Source: Helianthus annuus
Lineage: Eukaryota; Streptophyta; Magnoliopsida; Asterales; Asteraceae
NCBI RefSeq assembly: GCF_002127325.2
Contig: NC_035436.2
Coordinates: 112,057,591-112,121,590, forward strand
Length of the DNA stretch: 64,000 nucleotides
Direction of reading: 5' to 3'
Under the pieces are notes generated by a model, which saw only the letters and a program-made list of their open reading frames with translations, searched no databases and was not told where the DNA came from. Both the position numbers and the translations under genes were made by a program. This document shows positions 32,176 through 45,110 of the stretch, piece by piece; within the stretch, counting starts at the first letter, position 1; every line of letters begins with the position of its first letter.

Positions 32176-35100
32176 CTATAATTAGTCACTTTTGTTTATC
32201 AAAAACCAACCTCCAATATTTGTAATTTTTGTAATAAAAATTATGACAACTTTTATGTGAAAACCATTCTCAAGATTTACTTATAAACACTTGTTTTAAA
32301 AATACTTTTCTAAGTGTTTAATTTCAACAAAAATTTTGCCATAGTTTCCCCTTAAAAATGGAGGTTTCCATGCTTTCAAGCCATATCATTTTCTTTTAAA
32401 ATCAACACAATCAATCATCAACAATCATGCAACGCTTACCATGTGCCAAAAATATGAAATTTACACTATGTCATGAACTTAAAACTTCTCAAAAATTTGC
32501 AGTAGCTTACTAGAGTATTTAGTAAGCTTATTTACCCTTTAAAGTGTGGTTATTTATTTAAAAATATCATTCATGAAAGATTTAGATCTTCACAACTTGT
32601 AAAGTGATTTTCTAAAGTTATTTCTTCTTGAACTTTTCTTGTTAAATATATATTTCTACACTTGATTAACCACTAAAAATGTGGTTAATTTCTTTAAGAA
32701 CCAAGTTTATGTATATCCTGTATTTTAACTTAGTTTCTTGAGAAATCTATCTTTGAAATCATCATTCTACAAGTCTTATAACATGTTTCATAATTCATCA
32801 TACATAAAAACAACTTCATTTTTCAAGTTCATGTTTAACATAAAGGATGATCATTATGATTTTCACAAGATTCATCCTTATACTTGCTAGACCACGCATT
32901 TAATCATCATCTAGCAAGCTTCTTATGATGATCAACATCATAATCACAAGAAATCATCAAACAAGTTTCATACACACACCAAAACAACTTGATCTTCATG
33001 TTTTAGAGCTTTATGTTCAAGTTTATGCTTATGTTTCTTCATGATCTTTATGTTTAACAACTCATATAATCTTTTAACCAACATAATATGAAGTAAAAGG
33101 GAGTCATGAGGGTCTTACTACTAGCACAAGGCTAGGGAAGAAATCAAGTGGATGAAGATGATAAACAAAGTGGATAAAAGCTTCTTGATGAGGTCCTTCC
33201 AATTCCGATGCTTGAAACCTTCTTAGAAAGGCTTAAGACACCTTAGAATCACCTTTAAATACTTGAGAATGGCTTGAAAATGGATGTGTGAGTGTGGGTG
33301 TTTGGAGCCGAGAATGAGGAGAAGAAGAAGAAGGTGTATGAGTGGTGAAGATGGTGGAATGACTAGGGAGTTATGTCTTGTGGGTTTAAATAAAATACTT
33401 CCAACATTTGAAGATCCTTTGGTTATTATGTTCCATAAGTACACAACAAATCCAATTTAATATTCAAAAGAAATCCACCAAGTGGGGCCCTCATGTAACC
33501 GGCACTAATGTGGGGAGGGGGGGTATTAGTTGAATTTCAATGGTTAGTTACTTGGTTAAGTTGAAATGTAAGGGTAATAGTTAGTGTTTTAGTGTTTAGT
33601 GATTTTAAGATGTAATATGGTGTTTAGGGTTCATAAGTAGCTTCATAACACTAAAACAATGCTTCTAGTGGAATCTTGGTGTTTTGGGTAGTGTCCGGTT
33701 GTTCGTTTCATTACTGTCCGTTAAAGTGCTAAATTGCGCAATTTAGTGTGCTTTATGTAGTTTTTTTATGACAGTTTCGGTTCCCGACAGTTAGGAGAGT
33801 ATTATGGACCATTAAACCACTTTTCTGCATTATAATGAGATGTTAAATTGCTGAATTTATTTATTTTCTGCGAATTTTGCAGTTTTAGTGTTTTGCTGAA
33901 AATATATATTTTTCCCAAAAATAATATATCTTCTAAAAATTCCAAGAAAATATATTTTTACTTCCAAAAATAATATATTTTCTCCTTGTCAAATATATGA
34001 TATAAGTTTGCAATAATTGTAAAAATCATATTTTTGTTCCTTTGATGTCCAAAATATTATTTACCAAAAATACACTTATGAGTAAGTTTTCCGGAATATT
34101 TTGTAAGTTACATCTCTTGTTCGGTCTCGCCAATATTTTGTGTGTAACTTGTATATTTATTCCTTGGAATTTTGGTAATATTTTGGATTGTAATTTCTTG
34201 GGTATTTTGATGAGTTATATTATTTCAAGTCCTAAAATAATATAACTAGTACACATAATATGCATATATTCACACGAGTTGTGACATCAATATATATATA
34301 TATATAGATATATATATTTTCCTCAATATATACTTAGTCACTTTTATTTATCAAAAACTAACCTCCAATATTTGTAATTTTTGTAATAAAAATTATGGCA
34401 ACTTTTATGTGAAAACCATTCTCAAGATTTACTTATAAACACTTGTTTTAAAAAATACTTTTCTAAGTGTTTAATTTCTACAAAAATTTTGCCATAGTTT
34501 CCCCTTAAAAATGGAGGTTTCCATGCTTTCAAGGCATATCATTTTCTTTTAAAATCAACACAATCAATCATCAACAATCATGCAACGCTTACCATGTGCC
34601 AAAAATATGAAATTTACACTATGTCATGAACTTGAAACTTCACAAAAATTTGTAGTAACTTACTAGAGTATTTAGTAAGCTTAGTTACCCTTTAAAGTGT
34701 GGTAATTTATTTAAAAATATCATTCATGAAAGATTTAGATCTTCACAACTTGTAAAGTGATTTTCTAAAATTATTTCTTCTTGAACTTTTCTTGTTAAAT
34801 GTATATTTCTACACTTGATTAACCACTAAAAATGTGGTTAATTTCTTTAAGAACCAAGTTTATGTATATCCTGTATTTTAACTTAGTTTCTTGAGAAATC
34901 TATCTTTGAAATCATCATTCTACAAGTCTTATAACATGTTTCATACTTCATCATACATAAAAACAACTTCATTTTCAAGTTCATGTTTAACATAAAGGAT
35001 GATCATTATGATTTTCACAAGATTCATCCTTATACTTGCTAGACCATGTATTTAATCATCATCTAGCAAGCTTCTTATGATGATCAACGTCATAATCACA

Positions 35101-36434
35101 AGAAATCATCAAACAAGTTTCATACACACACCAAAACAACTTGATCTTCATGTTTTAGAGCTTTATGTTCAAGTTTATGCTTATGTTTCATCATGATCTT
35201 TATGTTTAACAACTCATATAATCTTTTAACCAACATAATATGAAGTAAAAGGGAGTCATGAGGGTCTTACTACTAGCACAAGGCTAGGGAAGACATCAAG
35301 TGGATGAAGATGATAAACAAAGTGGATAAAAGCTTCTTGATGAGGTCCTTCCAATTCCGATGCTTGAAACCTTCTTAGAAAGGCTTAAGACACCTTAGAA
35401 TCACCTTTAAATACTTGAGAATGGCTTGAAAGTGGATGTGTGAGTGTGGATGTTTGGAGCCGAGAATGAGGAGAAGAAGAAGGTGTATGAGTGGTGAAGA
35501 TGGTGGAATGACTAGGGAGTTATCTCTTGTGGGTTTAAATAAAATACTTCCAACATTTGAAGATCCTTTGGTTATTATGTTCCATAAGTACACAACAAAT
35601 CCAATTTAATATTCAAAAGAAATCCACCAAGTGGGGCCCTCATGTAACCGGCCCTAATGTGTGTGTGTGTGTGGGGGGGGGGGTATTGGTTGAATTTCAA
35701 TGGTTCGTTACTTGGTTAAGTTGAAACGTAAGGGTAATAGTTAGTGTTTTAGTGTTTAGTGATTTTAAGATGTAATATGGTGTTTAGGGTTCATAACTAA
35801 CTTCATAACACTAAAACAATGCTTCTGGTGGAATCTTGGTGTTTCGGGTAGTGTCTGGTTGTTCGTTTCGTTATTGTCCGTTAAATTGCTAAATTGCGCA
35901 GTTTAGTGTGCTTTATGTAGTTTTTTTATGACAGTTTCGGTTCCCGACACTTAGGAAAGTATTCTGGACCATTAAACCACTTTTCTGCATTATAATGAGA
36001 TGTTAAATTGCTGAAAATTGCTAAATTTATCTATTTTCTGCAGAATTTTGCAGTTTTAGTGTGTTTCTGGCACTTTCCGGCACTTATGTCATCACTAGGA
36101 AGGCAGTTTTGTAACCCCTACTTTCCTACACACGATCCTAGTGTATCACTTGGTTCTGGGGCTCATTCTGTGTCTTAACATCATGTCTGTCTAAGTACTG
36201 AACTCCTGTCAGTGCTTTTAGTTTGTCTGATACAGCTCTATTTTGAGCATTAATAGAATTATATTGTGTTGCATGTAGTAATGATAAAAGTCTTGCAACA
36301 TGAAATGCCATTGTGTGTATATAACAGTAATCAGAATTTCATTCGTCTTGTAAACTAGATCATGCACAATTGTTAAAGCACAAATTATTGTCTAATTATC
36401 GTACGGAATGTATGGAAAAGTGCCAGTTATCACA
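30493..36434 (-). repeat. 3' LTR of minus-strand Tekay-type chromovirus, enlarged by an internal tandem duplication
   Basis: On the minus strand it starts TGTGATAACTGGCA directly after a purine tract (GAGGGGAGAA) and ends GGGTGTGACA, the same terminus as the plus-strand LTR end at 57350. At 5.94 kb it is about 2.15 kb longer than expected because of the duplication at 31743-36066; without it the length (about 3.8 kb) is close to the 3.5 kb LTR of the plus-strand element. It contains no genuine gene; short readings here are LTR sequence. Confidence 0.8.
31743..36066. repeat. 2.15-kb direct tandem duplication inside the LTR
   Basis: Unit 1 is 31743-33897 and unit 2 about 33898-36066, both starting GAAAATATATATTTTTCCC and both ending near GCAGTTTTAGTGT. 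The parts compared by eye differ by a few per cent. The microsatellites within differ: (TC)n(TA)n at about 32133-32177 in unit 1 and (TA)n at 34290-34317 in unit 2. Confidence 0.9.
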
Positions 36435-36800
36435 TTCTCCCCTCGTTAAAGGAATTTCGTCCCGAAATTCAAGCGTTTCCATCGGTCGTAGGGGAGTTGT
36501 GAATCAAATGTGGTCACTTATGTTTAAATTGATCTTCATGTTCCCAAGTACTCTGGGCCATGATATGAATTCCAACGAACTCTAACAAATCAATTACGAC
36601 TTCTTCGGGTCTTGCGGACTCCCAATCTGCAACCTCAACAGGTTCTTTAATAAATTGGAGTTTGTCGTTGACGTGAATCCAGTCTTCCAGACTGAAACAC
36701 CCAGTCTCTCAGACTGAACCACCCAGCCTCTCAGACTGAACCACCCAGTCTCTCAGACTGAAACACCCAGTCTCTCAGACTAAAACACCATACTTCTTAT
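36435..36800 (-). pseudogene. Chromodomain end of Tekay pol with stem-loop repeat array
   Basis: Minus translation after the array reads CFSLEDWIHVNDKLQFIKEP and then STWEHEDQFK, the chromodomain at the C-terminus of chromovirus integrase, which targets insertion to marked chromatin. Upstream lie five 22-bp repeats (36680-36782) of the form CAGTCTGAGAGACTG. The expansion appears to start from the coding words for CFSLEDW and, being 22 bp per unit, destroys the frame. Confidence 0.6.
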
Positions 36801-39556
36801 CTCAAATTCCAACGATTTCCGCCACTCGTCGGCGTAGCCTTTCTGTATACCGCGTGCTGTCTCGATATGATCACATATCTAAACGATCTTGCCTATAATT
36901 TTCATGAACCAATGTGGGTCCAGTAAATTGTTTATCCCTGTCTCCGTTCAACACAACGGGGATCGACACTTACGTTCCATCTAAAGCTTCACACAAGGCG
37001 GCCTAAACGACAGTGTGGTAATGTTATTGTAGGAAAACTCCACTATGAGCAGTGAGTATTCCAAATTTTCATCAAGGTTCATCACTCAAGCATGTAACAT
37101 GTCCATACAGTCTGTATCGTTCATTTGCTCTGGCCGTTCGTCTAAGGGTGATATGTAGTACTTGGGTCCAATTGTGACCTAAATGCCTTTGAATCGTCTG
37201 CCATATCCTTGGCACAGAACGATCGTCTTGGTTGGGTATGATAGAATCAGGCACTCCATGACATGCCGCAATCCTTCTAGGCTAAATCTCTACTAATTCC
37301 CTTGTGCTGTCTTCCTCACTGTTTGGTAGGGAATGTGTAGTCTTGTTGTGTCGGTCAATACTCACCCAAATCATATCATGACCTCTTTGGGTTCCCGGTA
37401 GCTTGTAATGAAATCCATTAAGATTCGTTCCCTCTTCCACATGAGGACCTCAGGCTGTTGCCACAGCCCTGAAGGTTTCTGGTATTAGTAAGACTTTTAC
37501 CCACATAAGTAGCTATATCAGCTTCCATCTTGGGCCACTCATACTAATCCTTCAAGTCTTGGTACCTCTTGCCGGATCCAGGATGGATCGAGTACCTGGA
37601 TTTATGAGTCTTGCCCCAAAGTAAACGTTCGAAAATTGTCATGAAACGGAACCTAAAGTCGTTCCAGGAAGTGTATGGTTCTGTCTTCCTTAGGCAATAC
37701 TGCACTTACATTCCATATAACGCTACATCTTGAAAGTTCTTTAGTTTGAGCATCTCATGCTCAGCTTCACGAATCCAAGTGACGAGATTTGTCTGTATGG
37801 TCATTTCCAAGGCTCGCACCCTTAGAGGCTTTGTGCGTTCCTTGCGGCTCAAGGCGTCTGCTACCATGCTTGCCTTGTTCAGGGGATACTAAATCTCACA
37901 GTCACATTCGTTCAGTAGCTCACTCTAGTGATCAGTAAAGATCATGCAGCGTTTTCCCATACAAGTACTGGTGTCGAGACTTCAGCGTGCAATTACTGTT
38001 CCTAGTTCAGGGTCTCATTTCATGATTCCTTTAATCAATGTGACGCGTATGCGATGACGTGGTCTCGTTGCATCAACGCACAATCGAGACTTTGTCGAGA
38101 AGCTTCACAAGAGCCGCAACCCTATTGGTGCTGTTAGGTGAAGCCAAGATAGGTGTCGACTATGTTAGGGTTGTTAGCGGTTGGACAGTCCTTGAAAGGT
38201 TTTCTAGGGGTCGTTGGATATAGCCTACGGTCCCCAAAATTTTTAGTCGCGTCTTTGGGACTTCTTAGTTCTTGATTGCAGGGTCGACATGAATCTCATT
38301 CTTATCCCCCCACGTATCCTAAGAATCTTACCTTGCGAATCCACGTTCGCACTTCGACATCCCAACACATAACTTGTTCTTTCTCTAAGAGTCACAAGGT
38401 AAATCGCAGATGTTGCTCATGACCTTCCTTGGTCGTTGAACATATAAGTATGTAGTCAATAAATATAATCATGATCTATCCAGGTACGGCTTATACATTC
38501 AATTCATGAGGTCCACGAATACTGCCGATGCATGTGTAAAGCCAAACGACATGACAAGGAACTCGTAATGCTTGAAGCGAGTCCTAGAGGTCGTTTTAGG
38601 GATATTTTCTTCCTGCATTTGCAGTTGAGGACATCCTGACCTCAAGTCGATCTTCCAGTAGTAACTAGAACCTTACGATTGGTTCAACAAGTCATCAATC
38701 CTTGGCAATGGATACCGGTCCTCGATATCAAATTCTCTGAAGTTGATGCCAATTGGAAACTGTCAACTTTCTTCTTGTGTCCTTAACTAAGGATGCCATG
38801 TCCTTAATTTCATCTTAGAGTAGTAGCTGGGACCTTGTAGTTGGTTGACAAGTCATCGGTTCTCGGTAAGGGGTACCGATTCTTGTTGGTTAGTTGTCTA
38901 TCTCCCTGTAACCCATGCGTAACACTTTTTCTACATTAGTTCTTCTGAGTTCCTCTCAGATTAGACTGTGTATGCGTATAAAAAATGTCGTCCTTCTTCC
39001 TATTGAATATCGCCGGGGGCTTCTCGCGGTGAAAGGCTCGGCCTGGTAGATTTCCTCCGTCTAGCAGCTCTTGCAGTTGCATTGGAGGTTCATGTATCTC
39101 GGACGAAGCTAGTCGATTAGGCATCATCTGTCATCGGTGTCGTTACTGGCAAGTCTTCAGGAAAGGCTTCTGGAAATTCCTCCACCATGGGGTTGTCTTC
39201 TAGCTCTAGCTCCTTGGTCTCCTTAGCGGCAACATGAGCTAGGAAGGCTATGCAATCTACTCAGAGGCGCTTCTGTGTCTCTTTGACCAATGTGAGATGT
39301 CGCAGACCCACGGTCTTATGGGGCCTTGTACCCTTGCACCTATTGCAAGAAGGTTGTGTACTATAAGTGTTTCATCATTCGCCAAAGGGATGCGACTGAT
39401 TTTCCTTATAACGAATGACTTCAGCTCCATACTTGGATATCCAATCCATGCTGACTACCATATCATGACTTCCCAAGTCACTGGTAATAGAAGGTTCATG
39501 CCTTTTGAGTTCCCAGAATATAATCCTTAATCGCCTCGTCTGCTTAAACTAACCTT
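36801..39556 (-). pseudogene. Reverse transcriptase, RNase H and integrase remnants (Tekay chromovirus)
   Basis: Recognisable minus-strand pieces in order: RT with MIIFIDYILI near 38450 (the FIDD catalytic box with the second Asp changed to Tyr) followed by EGHEQHLRF, and integrase near 37370 with MIWVSIDRHNKTTHS, the region of the first catalytic Asp. Frames change often and stops are numerous. The order fits a chromovirus running right to left, ahead of the LTR at 36434. Confidence 0.7.
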
Positions 39557-39842
39557 CTATATGTCCATTTCTAAAGAATACGGGACGTCTATTCTACTCG
39601 AAACTAGGCCAAGCAGTTTCTTAAGTTCTAAGCATACAAGGTTAAAGTTGGTGCCAGTATTAATAAAAAATAGATGCATAAGGTTGGTTAATAGGGAACG
39701 TACCCGTAACTGCATCTGGATCCTGGATTGCTTCACGAGCTCCGATCGTGAAGACCCTTCCTCGCTTTGTTCCACCCAGGGCAATATTTCCTAAAGTGCC
39801 CTGCTTCACCACATCTGTAGCAACCTGGTACTCTACCATCAT
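39557..39842 (-). pseudogene. Protease remnant (Tekay chromovirus)
   Basis: The reading has AVTGTFPINQPYASIFYINTG then LELKKLLGL, the usual context of the chromovirus aspartic protease. The active-site Asp-Ser/Thr-Gly appears as Asn-Thr-Gly, so the catalytic residue is lost. Confidence 0.65.
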
Positions 39843-40569
39843 CTCTTCCGTCTGGATCGCACAACAGGCATCCTTGCTGTGCCCTTATTTTCTACACTTC
39901 CCGCACTTAGGCCTTGGACATTGACCTTCATGGTAAAAATTGCATTCCTCGCATCTCGGCTTATTCCTTAAGTAAACCGTACCACCGGTCTTATTAGTGG
40001 CTCCATAGGCCTTCCTGCCACGAGGCGGGTTCACTTCCCTTCTTTTAATTGTCTTAGAGCTTCTATAGCTGACTTGGGTGCCTATCTTTAGGTTTGAAGA
40101 CTTCCTTTTCTTATTGCCCGAAGACTCCACATGAGTCTCTTTCTTGCTTGTCTCTGATTCCGAAAACTTTCCCCTACGTAGAGCTTCTTCAGTAAGTGTG
40201 ACACTTAAATCGATAGCCTTTGTGATGGTTGGAGGCGTTGAGGTAGTAACCATGCTCATGATTTGCGATGCAAGTCCATAAATGAATCGCTCAATCCTCT
40301 TGAATTCTGGTTTGACTAAGTAGGGAACGACCCTAGATAAGTCATGAAAGCGTTGGATGTACTCAGCGATCTTCGGCCCATCCATTTTTAAATTCCAGAA
40401 CTCCATCTAAAGCTTTTGGATTTCGGCCCTAGAACAATATTTCTTCTTCATCATTTCCTTGAGCTCGTCCCAGCTCAGTGCATAAGCAGCTTCTTCACCA
40501 AGGGTCTGAACCTGAAGTTTCCACCAGGAGAGTGTGCCATCCAAGAACAACACTGAGATAAAGGTAACA
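39843..40569 (-). pseudogene. Gag with zinc knuckle (Tekay chromovirus), cut by the plus-strand Tekay
   Basis: The reading contains TLSWWKLQVQTLGEEAAYAL, WDELKEMMKKKY, a stop near 40408, then FWNLKMDGPKIAEYIQRFHD and a Lys/Ser-rich linker. A CCHC knuckle CEECNFYHEGQCPRPKCGKC closes it near 39890. Gag forms the particle and binds element RNA. It stops abruptly at 40569 because the plus-strand element inserted there; the remaining N-terminal part should lie beyond the window. Confidence 0.8.
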
Positions 40570-42464
40570 TGTGAAAACCCTCACAAATCTAGGTATCCGT
40601 ACAAATTAATTAATATTTAATTATTGCTTAATTACTGTGCTTAATTACAATTATGACTAAACTGCTTTCTGTTTTCTGATACATACATATTCATGCATCA
40701 TACTTTATTACTGTCACTTCATTTATTACACACAAAACATTAGTGACAAACTTGATGCACAAAAGCACAGTTAGCACAGTGAGCGGATAACCCAGTAAAC
40801 ATGCTGACATTGCCAGCACTAAACAGACATTGTTTCTGAGGCCAGTATGAGCCGGGATTAGATTACTACACTACTAGGGAGTGTAGGGAGTTGAGGATCA
40901 TAAAACTGCGTCACTAGGTGATAGTTATAGGGACCGGAAGTGCCTAAAACATACTTTACTTGCAAAATTCTGCACTACATACAAAAAATTCAGCTCTTAA
41001 CATAACTAGTAAAGTGCAAAAACTTGGTAAAATAGTCCTAGACACTTTCCAAAGTGTCGGGAATTTAGCGTGTCATTAAAAATAATATAAACGACACTTC
41101 ATAGCTTTACTTAGCATTTTAACGGATCAATATCCAACCGAACTACCGGACTTTACCCGAAACATAAAAATATTGCCAAAGACATTGTTTCTACTTTTCT
41201 GAGCTAGTTAGGGTCCCCGAACACCCTAACACCCCTTATAACCACACTTAACATACTAACTAAATACTTACAATCCAACTAGTTAGTAACCAAGTATCAT
41301 TACCACCCAACCCTTACCCCCCCCCCATTGCGACGGTCCCCAAGGGTGGGACACACCCTCGTGATTTCTTGATTATTTTATTACTATTGTTGGATATCTA
41401 AAGAACACAATACATGTTGGACATTAGTGAATTAGGATTATAAATAAATTCATGGGATAATCACCTTCTTTCATTCAACACAACACCAACCAACTCTTTC
41501 TCTCCTTCCCTCCTACACCTCACGGCCGCCACCCATCACCACCCTATCACCACCATCAAGCTTGGTTCTAGCCATTTCTCATACATATATAGAAGCAAGG
41601 AGTCCCACAAACAAGCCCGGTGCTTTCGAAAGTTCAAGAACCGCTCTAGATTTCTTTTATCCACCACATTTACATCTTGTTTCTTCCCTAGCCTTATGCT
41701 AGTAGTATCTCCAATCATCATCTTGATCTTGTTTATGGTGGTTAATAGTTGATTTAATGGTTAAAAATTAAGAACACTAAAGGACTTCCATTAAAGTCTT
41801 GAACATAAGATGAATAAGATGGATAAAGAAAAGATATGAGGGTAAAACATGTGAATCTTGCATAGTTGTGAATATTTGATGTTGTTTGTTACTAAAAGTG
41901 GGATGGATCATCATCTAGACATACTAGATCATGTTCAAGAACATGAACTAGTAGTATGTTAGTGTTAGAAATGTGAAAGATGATGAAATCATCCACCATG
42001 AACTTGAAGCTTGAATAAACATAATTTTTCTTGTAAGATGAAGTTGTAAACTTGTGGATCTAAAGATCTACAAGTGGTTTTTCGGAAGAACCAAGCGGAA
42101 AATACTAGTTTTGTTAAAACCCAGATATTTTATGAACAAGAAGCATTTATAGTAACTAAACAAGTGTGTAAACACTTGTGTAACAATGAAATTTCATAAA
42201 GAAATATTTTCGTAAATCTTAACTAGAAGTTGTGAAACTTCAAGTTCTTTAAAAATAAAGTTTTCAAGAATTTAAACTTATTTTTAGAGATAACAAAACC
42301 TACTAAATGTGTTAGTGATTTACTACATATTTTTACAAAACTCTCAAGTTCATGAGTTATGGTTTAGTCTTATTTTTGTCTTGATTGATAAATAAATATT
42401 GTTGATTGGTAAATTGTTTGGTTGATTGATTTTACAAAAAGAAAATGATATGCTAAAAGCATGG
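40570..42464 (+). repeat. 5' LTR of plus-strand Tekay element, first part
   Basis: It starts TGTGAAAACC at the point where the minus-strand gag ends, and continues after the nested Tat element at 55726-57350. The phrase structure (GACCGGAAGTGCC, AAATTCTGCA, AGACATT) resembles the other Tekay LTR. The target duplication should be TAACA (40565-40569), whose partner lies outside the window. Short readings on either strand are not genes. Confidence 0.75.
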
Positions 42465-43338
42465 TGAAGGGGTATGGTCCCAGATCTCGCGTCAGCATCG
42501 ACCGCGAGTGACCCTTACCCTTATCAAAACCCCCACTAGCTAACAACCTACTTGTGTTCATGCGGGAACGCGTCGACACAGTGGTTGAATCCAATCTGTC
42601 CAATGATGGAGGATGACTTACCTGGAATATGAGAACGGTATAGTGATGCGGCTGGCACCGCATCTGGTGTATGAAAACGGAAGTATTCACAGCGATGCGG
42701 CCTGGCACCGCATCCAGTGAACACTTCTATCAATACAGGGAAGCTGGAAAACGGCAACAGTCACCACGGACGACGATGCGGCCTGGCACCGCATCTCGTG
42801 TATTTCTTGATCAAAGAGAGAGACGCGGAAACATCTACAGTTACCGCAAACATCGATGCGGCCCGCACCGCATCCTGTCTACTCATCAAGTGGGACTGAC
42901 ACCACAGAGCAAGTAGCACCAATGGCAGCCGCCCGTCAGGTCTACGTAAGCGACAAACTGATGTGGCGTCGTCTCCCCGGCCGACATGTCAGACACACCT
43001 GCAAAGGTGCAGCATGCCGTTAGTCTATCCATCCACCTCCTCCTTCAATCCTCGGCTATAAATCCCAACCCCAAACCAGGTTTGAGGTATCTCTTCACAA
43101 CTCTCTCACTACTACTACTATCATACTTTGCTTCCCAAGCAGATTACTGATTCTCACGCCGGAGAGTGGTAACAAGGAGCACCCCTACCCCATCCTCCTT
43201 GTTACGAGTCATGGTTTGTTTCCTTGTGTAGGAGATCAACCCACCGGTGATCCAGCCAATGATCCTCGAGAGGAAGGGATTAACCCTTCTTGACGAGACC
43301 AGTGAGTTAACCCTGCCCGGTTAACCATTGTTTCTTCA
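42465..43338 (+). repeat. 5' LTR of the Tat element
   Basis: Starts TGAAGGGGTATGGTC and ends TTGTTTCTTCA. A TATA-like GGCTATAAATCCC lies near 43053. Four GATGCGG..CCGCATC palindromes occur at 42645-42664, 42694-42714, 42775-42795 and 42855-42874. The matching copy is 54846-55720. Confidence 0.95.
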
Positions 43339-43350
43339 TTGGCGCCCACC
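43339..43350 (+). promoter_or_regulatory. Primer binding site of the Tat element
   Basis: TTGGCGCCCACC begins directly at the LTR end, the tRNA-primed start of minus-strand DNA synthesis used by Tat-type elements. The exact tRNA cannot be named with certainty. Confidence 0.75.
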
Positions 43351-43397
43351 GCTACTCTTAGCACTTTTTCAACCATCCTTCTCCCTCTCAAAAAATC

Positions 43398-45110
43398 ATG
43401 ACTGATCACCAAAACAATGCTGGAGATAACCAAAACCCCGCAAACCCAGGGCCGGTAAGGGTTAATCCCTCAACCTCACACCCTAGACACATTGGCACGT
43501 CGATGCAAAGGGGTCCATCCCTTACGTTTGGACATGACCTATCACAGTACGCATCTGTGATCCCACCAGACATGGACCCTCATGCCTGGTATGACCAGCA
43601 GGCAGCCCTGCTGGCCCCAACATACAATCGCACTTGTACGGAAGCACAAGTACAAGCTGGGCCTACCCCAGCACCGCACACCCCTGCGGTTCGTATTTTA
43701 CAATACGAAGGCAGGGTACCCTCACGTCCACCCTCGAGAAGCAGACGTGAAGACCGCAGATCATCTTACTGTGATGTCCGCACAATAAACGAGGATGATT
43801 CCTCATACGGGTCCCACAGCAGGGGGCCAGTACATACCCGCCTGGGTCCGTACAGCGAGGACAGGCGGCGGTCCACATCCCGACACGGCTCCGGAATCCA
43901 GAGCCGGTTGGGCCCACAGCCATATACCGAAGGGTATGGTCGTACCGACTCGGACGACCATACATATTGCGGGGATTCTCATGCTACCAGTAGCAGGCCG
44001 GGAGGACGACACTATATTTCCCCCACTCATCCCCGCAACACATACCTTAGGCAAAGCGCCCTGAGAACCAGCCCTACAGGCCCCGTGAATTGCCCACGCC
44101 CATGTCACCACAACAAAGTTCCCATTCAATGTTGGGAAATACAACGGTTCGTCCGACCCGGACGACCACATGAACATTTCCATGGGTGCAGGGAGCAACG
44201 GCCAGTGGGATGAACCCATTTGGTGTAATTTTTTCCCCTAGACCCTCACAGGTCTGGCCAGGGCTTGGTTCGATTCTTTGCCAATGGCATCACTGGCCTC
44301 ATTCAGGACTTGCATGCAAAGTTCCTCGCTCATTTCAGCCAGCAACGACGTCACGAACGTGATTCGTTGGACGTCATGAATATCTGGCGCAGGGACGACG
44401 AATCTCTAGAAGCATTCGTCGTCCGATATAATAAAGAGTGCCTGGAGATAGGCGACGTGGCAGATCAAATGGCACGGAACCACTTCATCAAGGCCGTTAG
44501 GGACAAGCAGATGGTTATGACCATCTCTGGAAAAGATGGCTTGCCTAAAAAATGGGAAGATGTCATGGCCGCAGTCAAGACATACGCCTAGACGCAGCGG
44601 TCCCTTGAACCGCATATGGCAAAGGCACAGCCCCAAGCCGAAACCTCCCACCAGGGGTCTAAGCGTAACAACAAACGCAACCGGGATGTTGGAAATCGCG
44701 ATAGGATTTCCAAACCATACTTCCCACGGACCAACCCGTTTGACCCAAGGAACCATAACGCCCAACGGGACAACCGGGCGCCAAAGAAAGATTCTCGAGA
44801 CCGCAACTGGACCGTGATCACTGTGTCGCCAAGCGAAGTCCTTCTTACGGACGCACAACTTTTGCGACCGGCCCAATCAATGAAGTCCAAGAAAAATCAA
44901 GATCTCACTCTCTATTGTGAGTATCCCAAGGACTCGGGCCACACAAAAAACAACTGCATCAGTCTCCGGCTGGAGATTGAGCGAGACTTAAAAGAGGGCA
45001 AACTGCAAATCTTTTGCCAGGTGGGCAGAAACCCACCAAGCGCATTACCCCTCATGGCAAAGGCACCTCCTCAGGGAAGAGGACCATGTATGTGGCCTCG
45101 ACCCACATGA
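43398..45110 (+). pseudogene. Gag of the Tat element, frameshifted
   Basis: It opens at an ATG at 43398 with a disordered Arg/Ser/Pro-rich N-terminus of about 230 residues. The capsid core follows in a shifted frame near 44110 (GKYNGSSDPDDHMNIFMGAG), then from 44265 LHAKFLAHFSQQRRHERDSL and VVRYNKECLEIG, to a stop at 44591. The last piece (44616-45110) is Lys/Arg/Asn-rich and carries the Cys/His segment CEYPKDSGHTKNNC. At least two frame changes and a stop separate the pieces, so no full Gag is made. Confidence 0.8.

Noticed and set aside
31886..34245. Paired 67-aa ORFs (31886-32089 and 34042-34245) as a conserved small gene
   Set aside because: They are translations of the duplicated LTR segment; similarity is explained by the 2.15-kb duplication.
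43582..44219. Overlapping ORFs on both strands in the Tat gag N-terminus
   Set aside because: GC-rich low-complexity sequence gives shadow frames; only the plus-strand frame from 43398 fits gag position.
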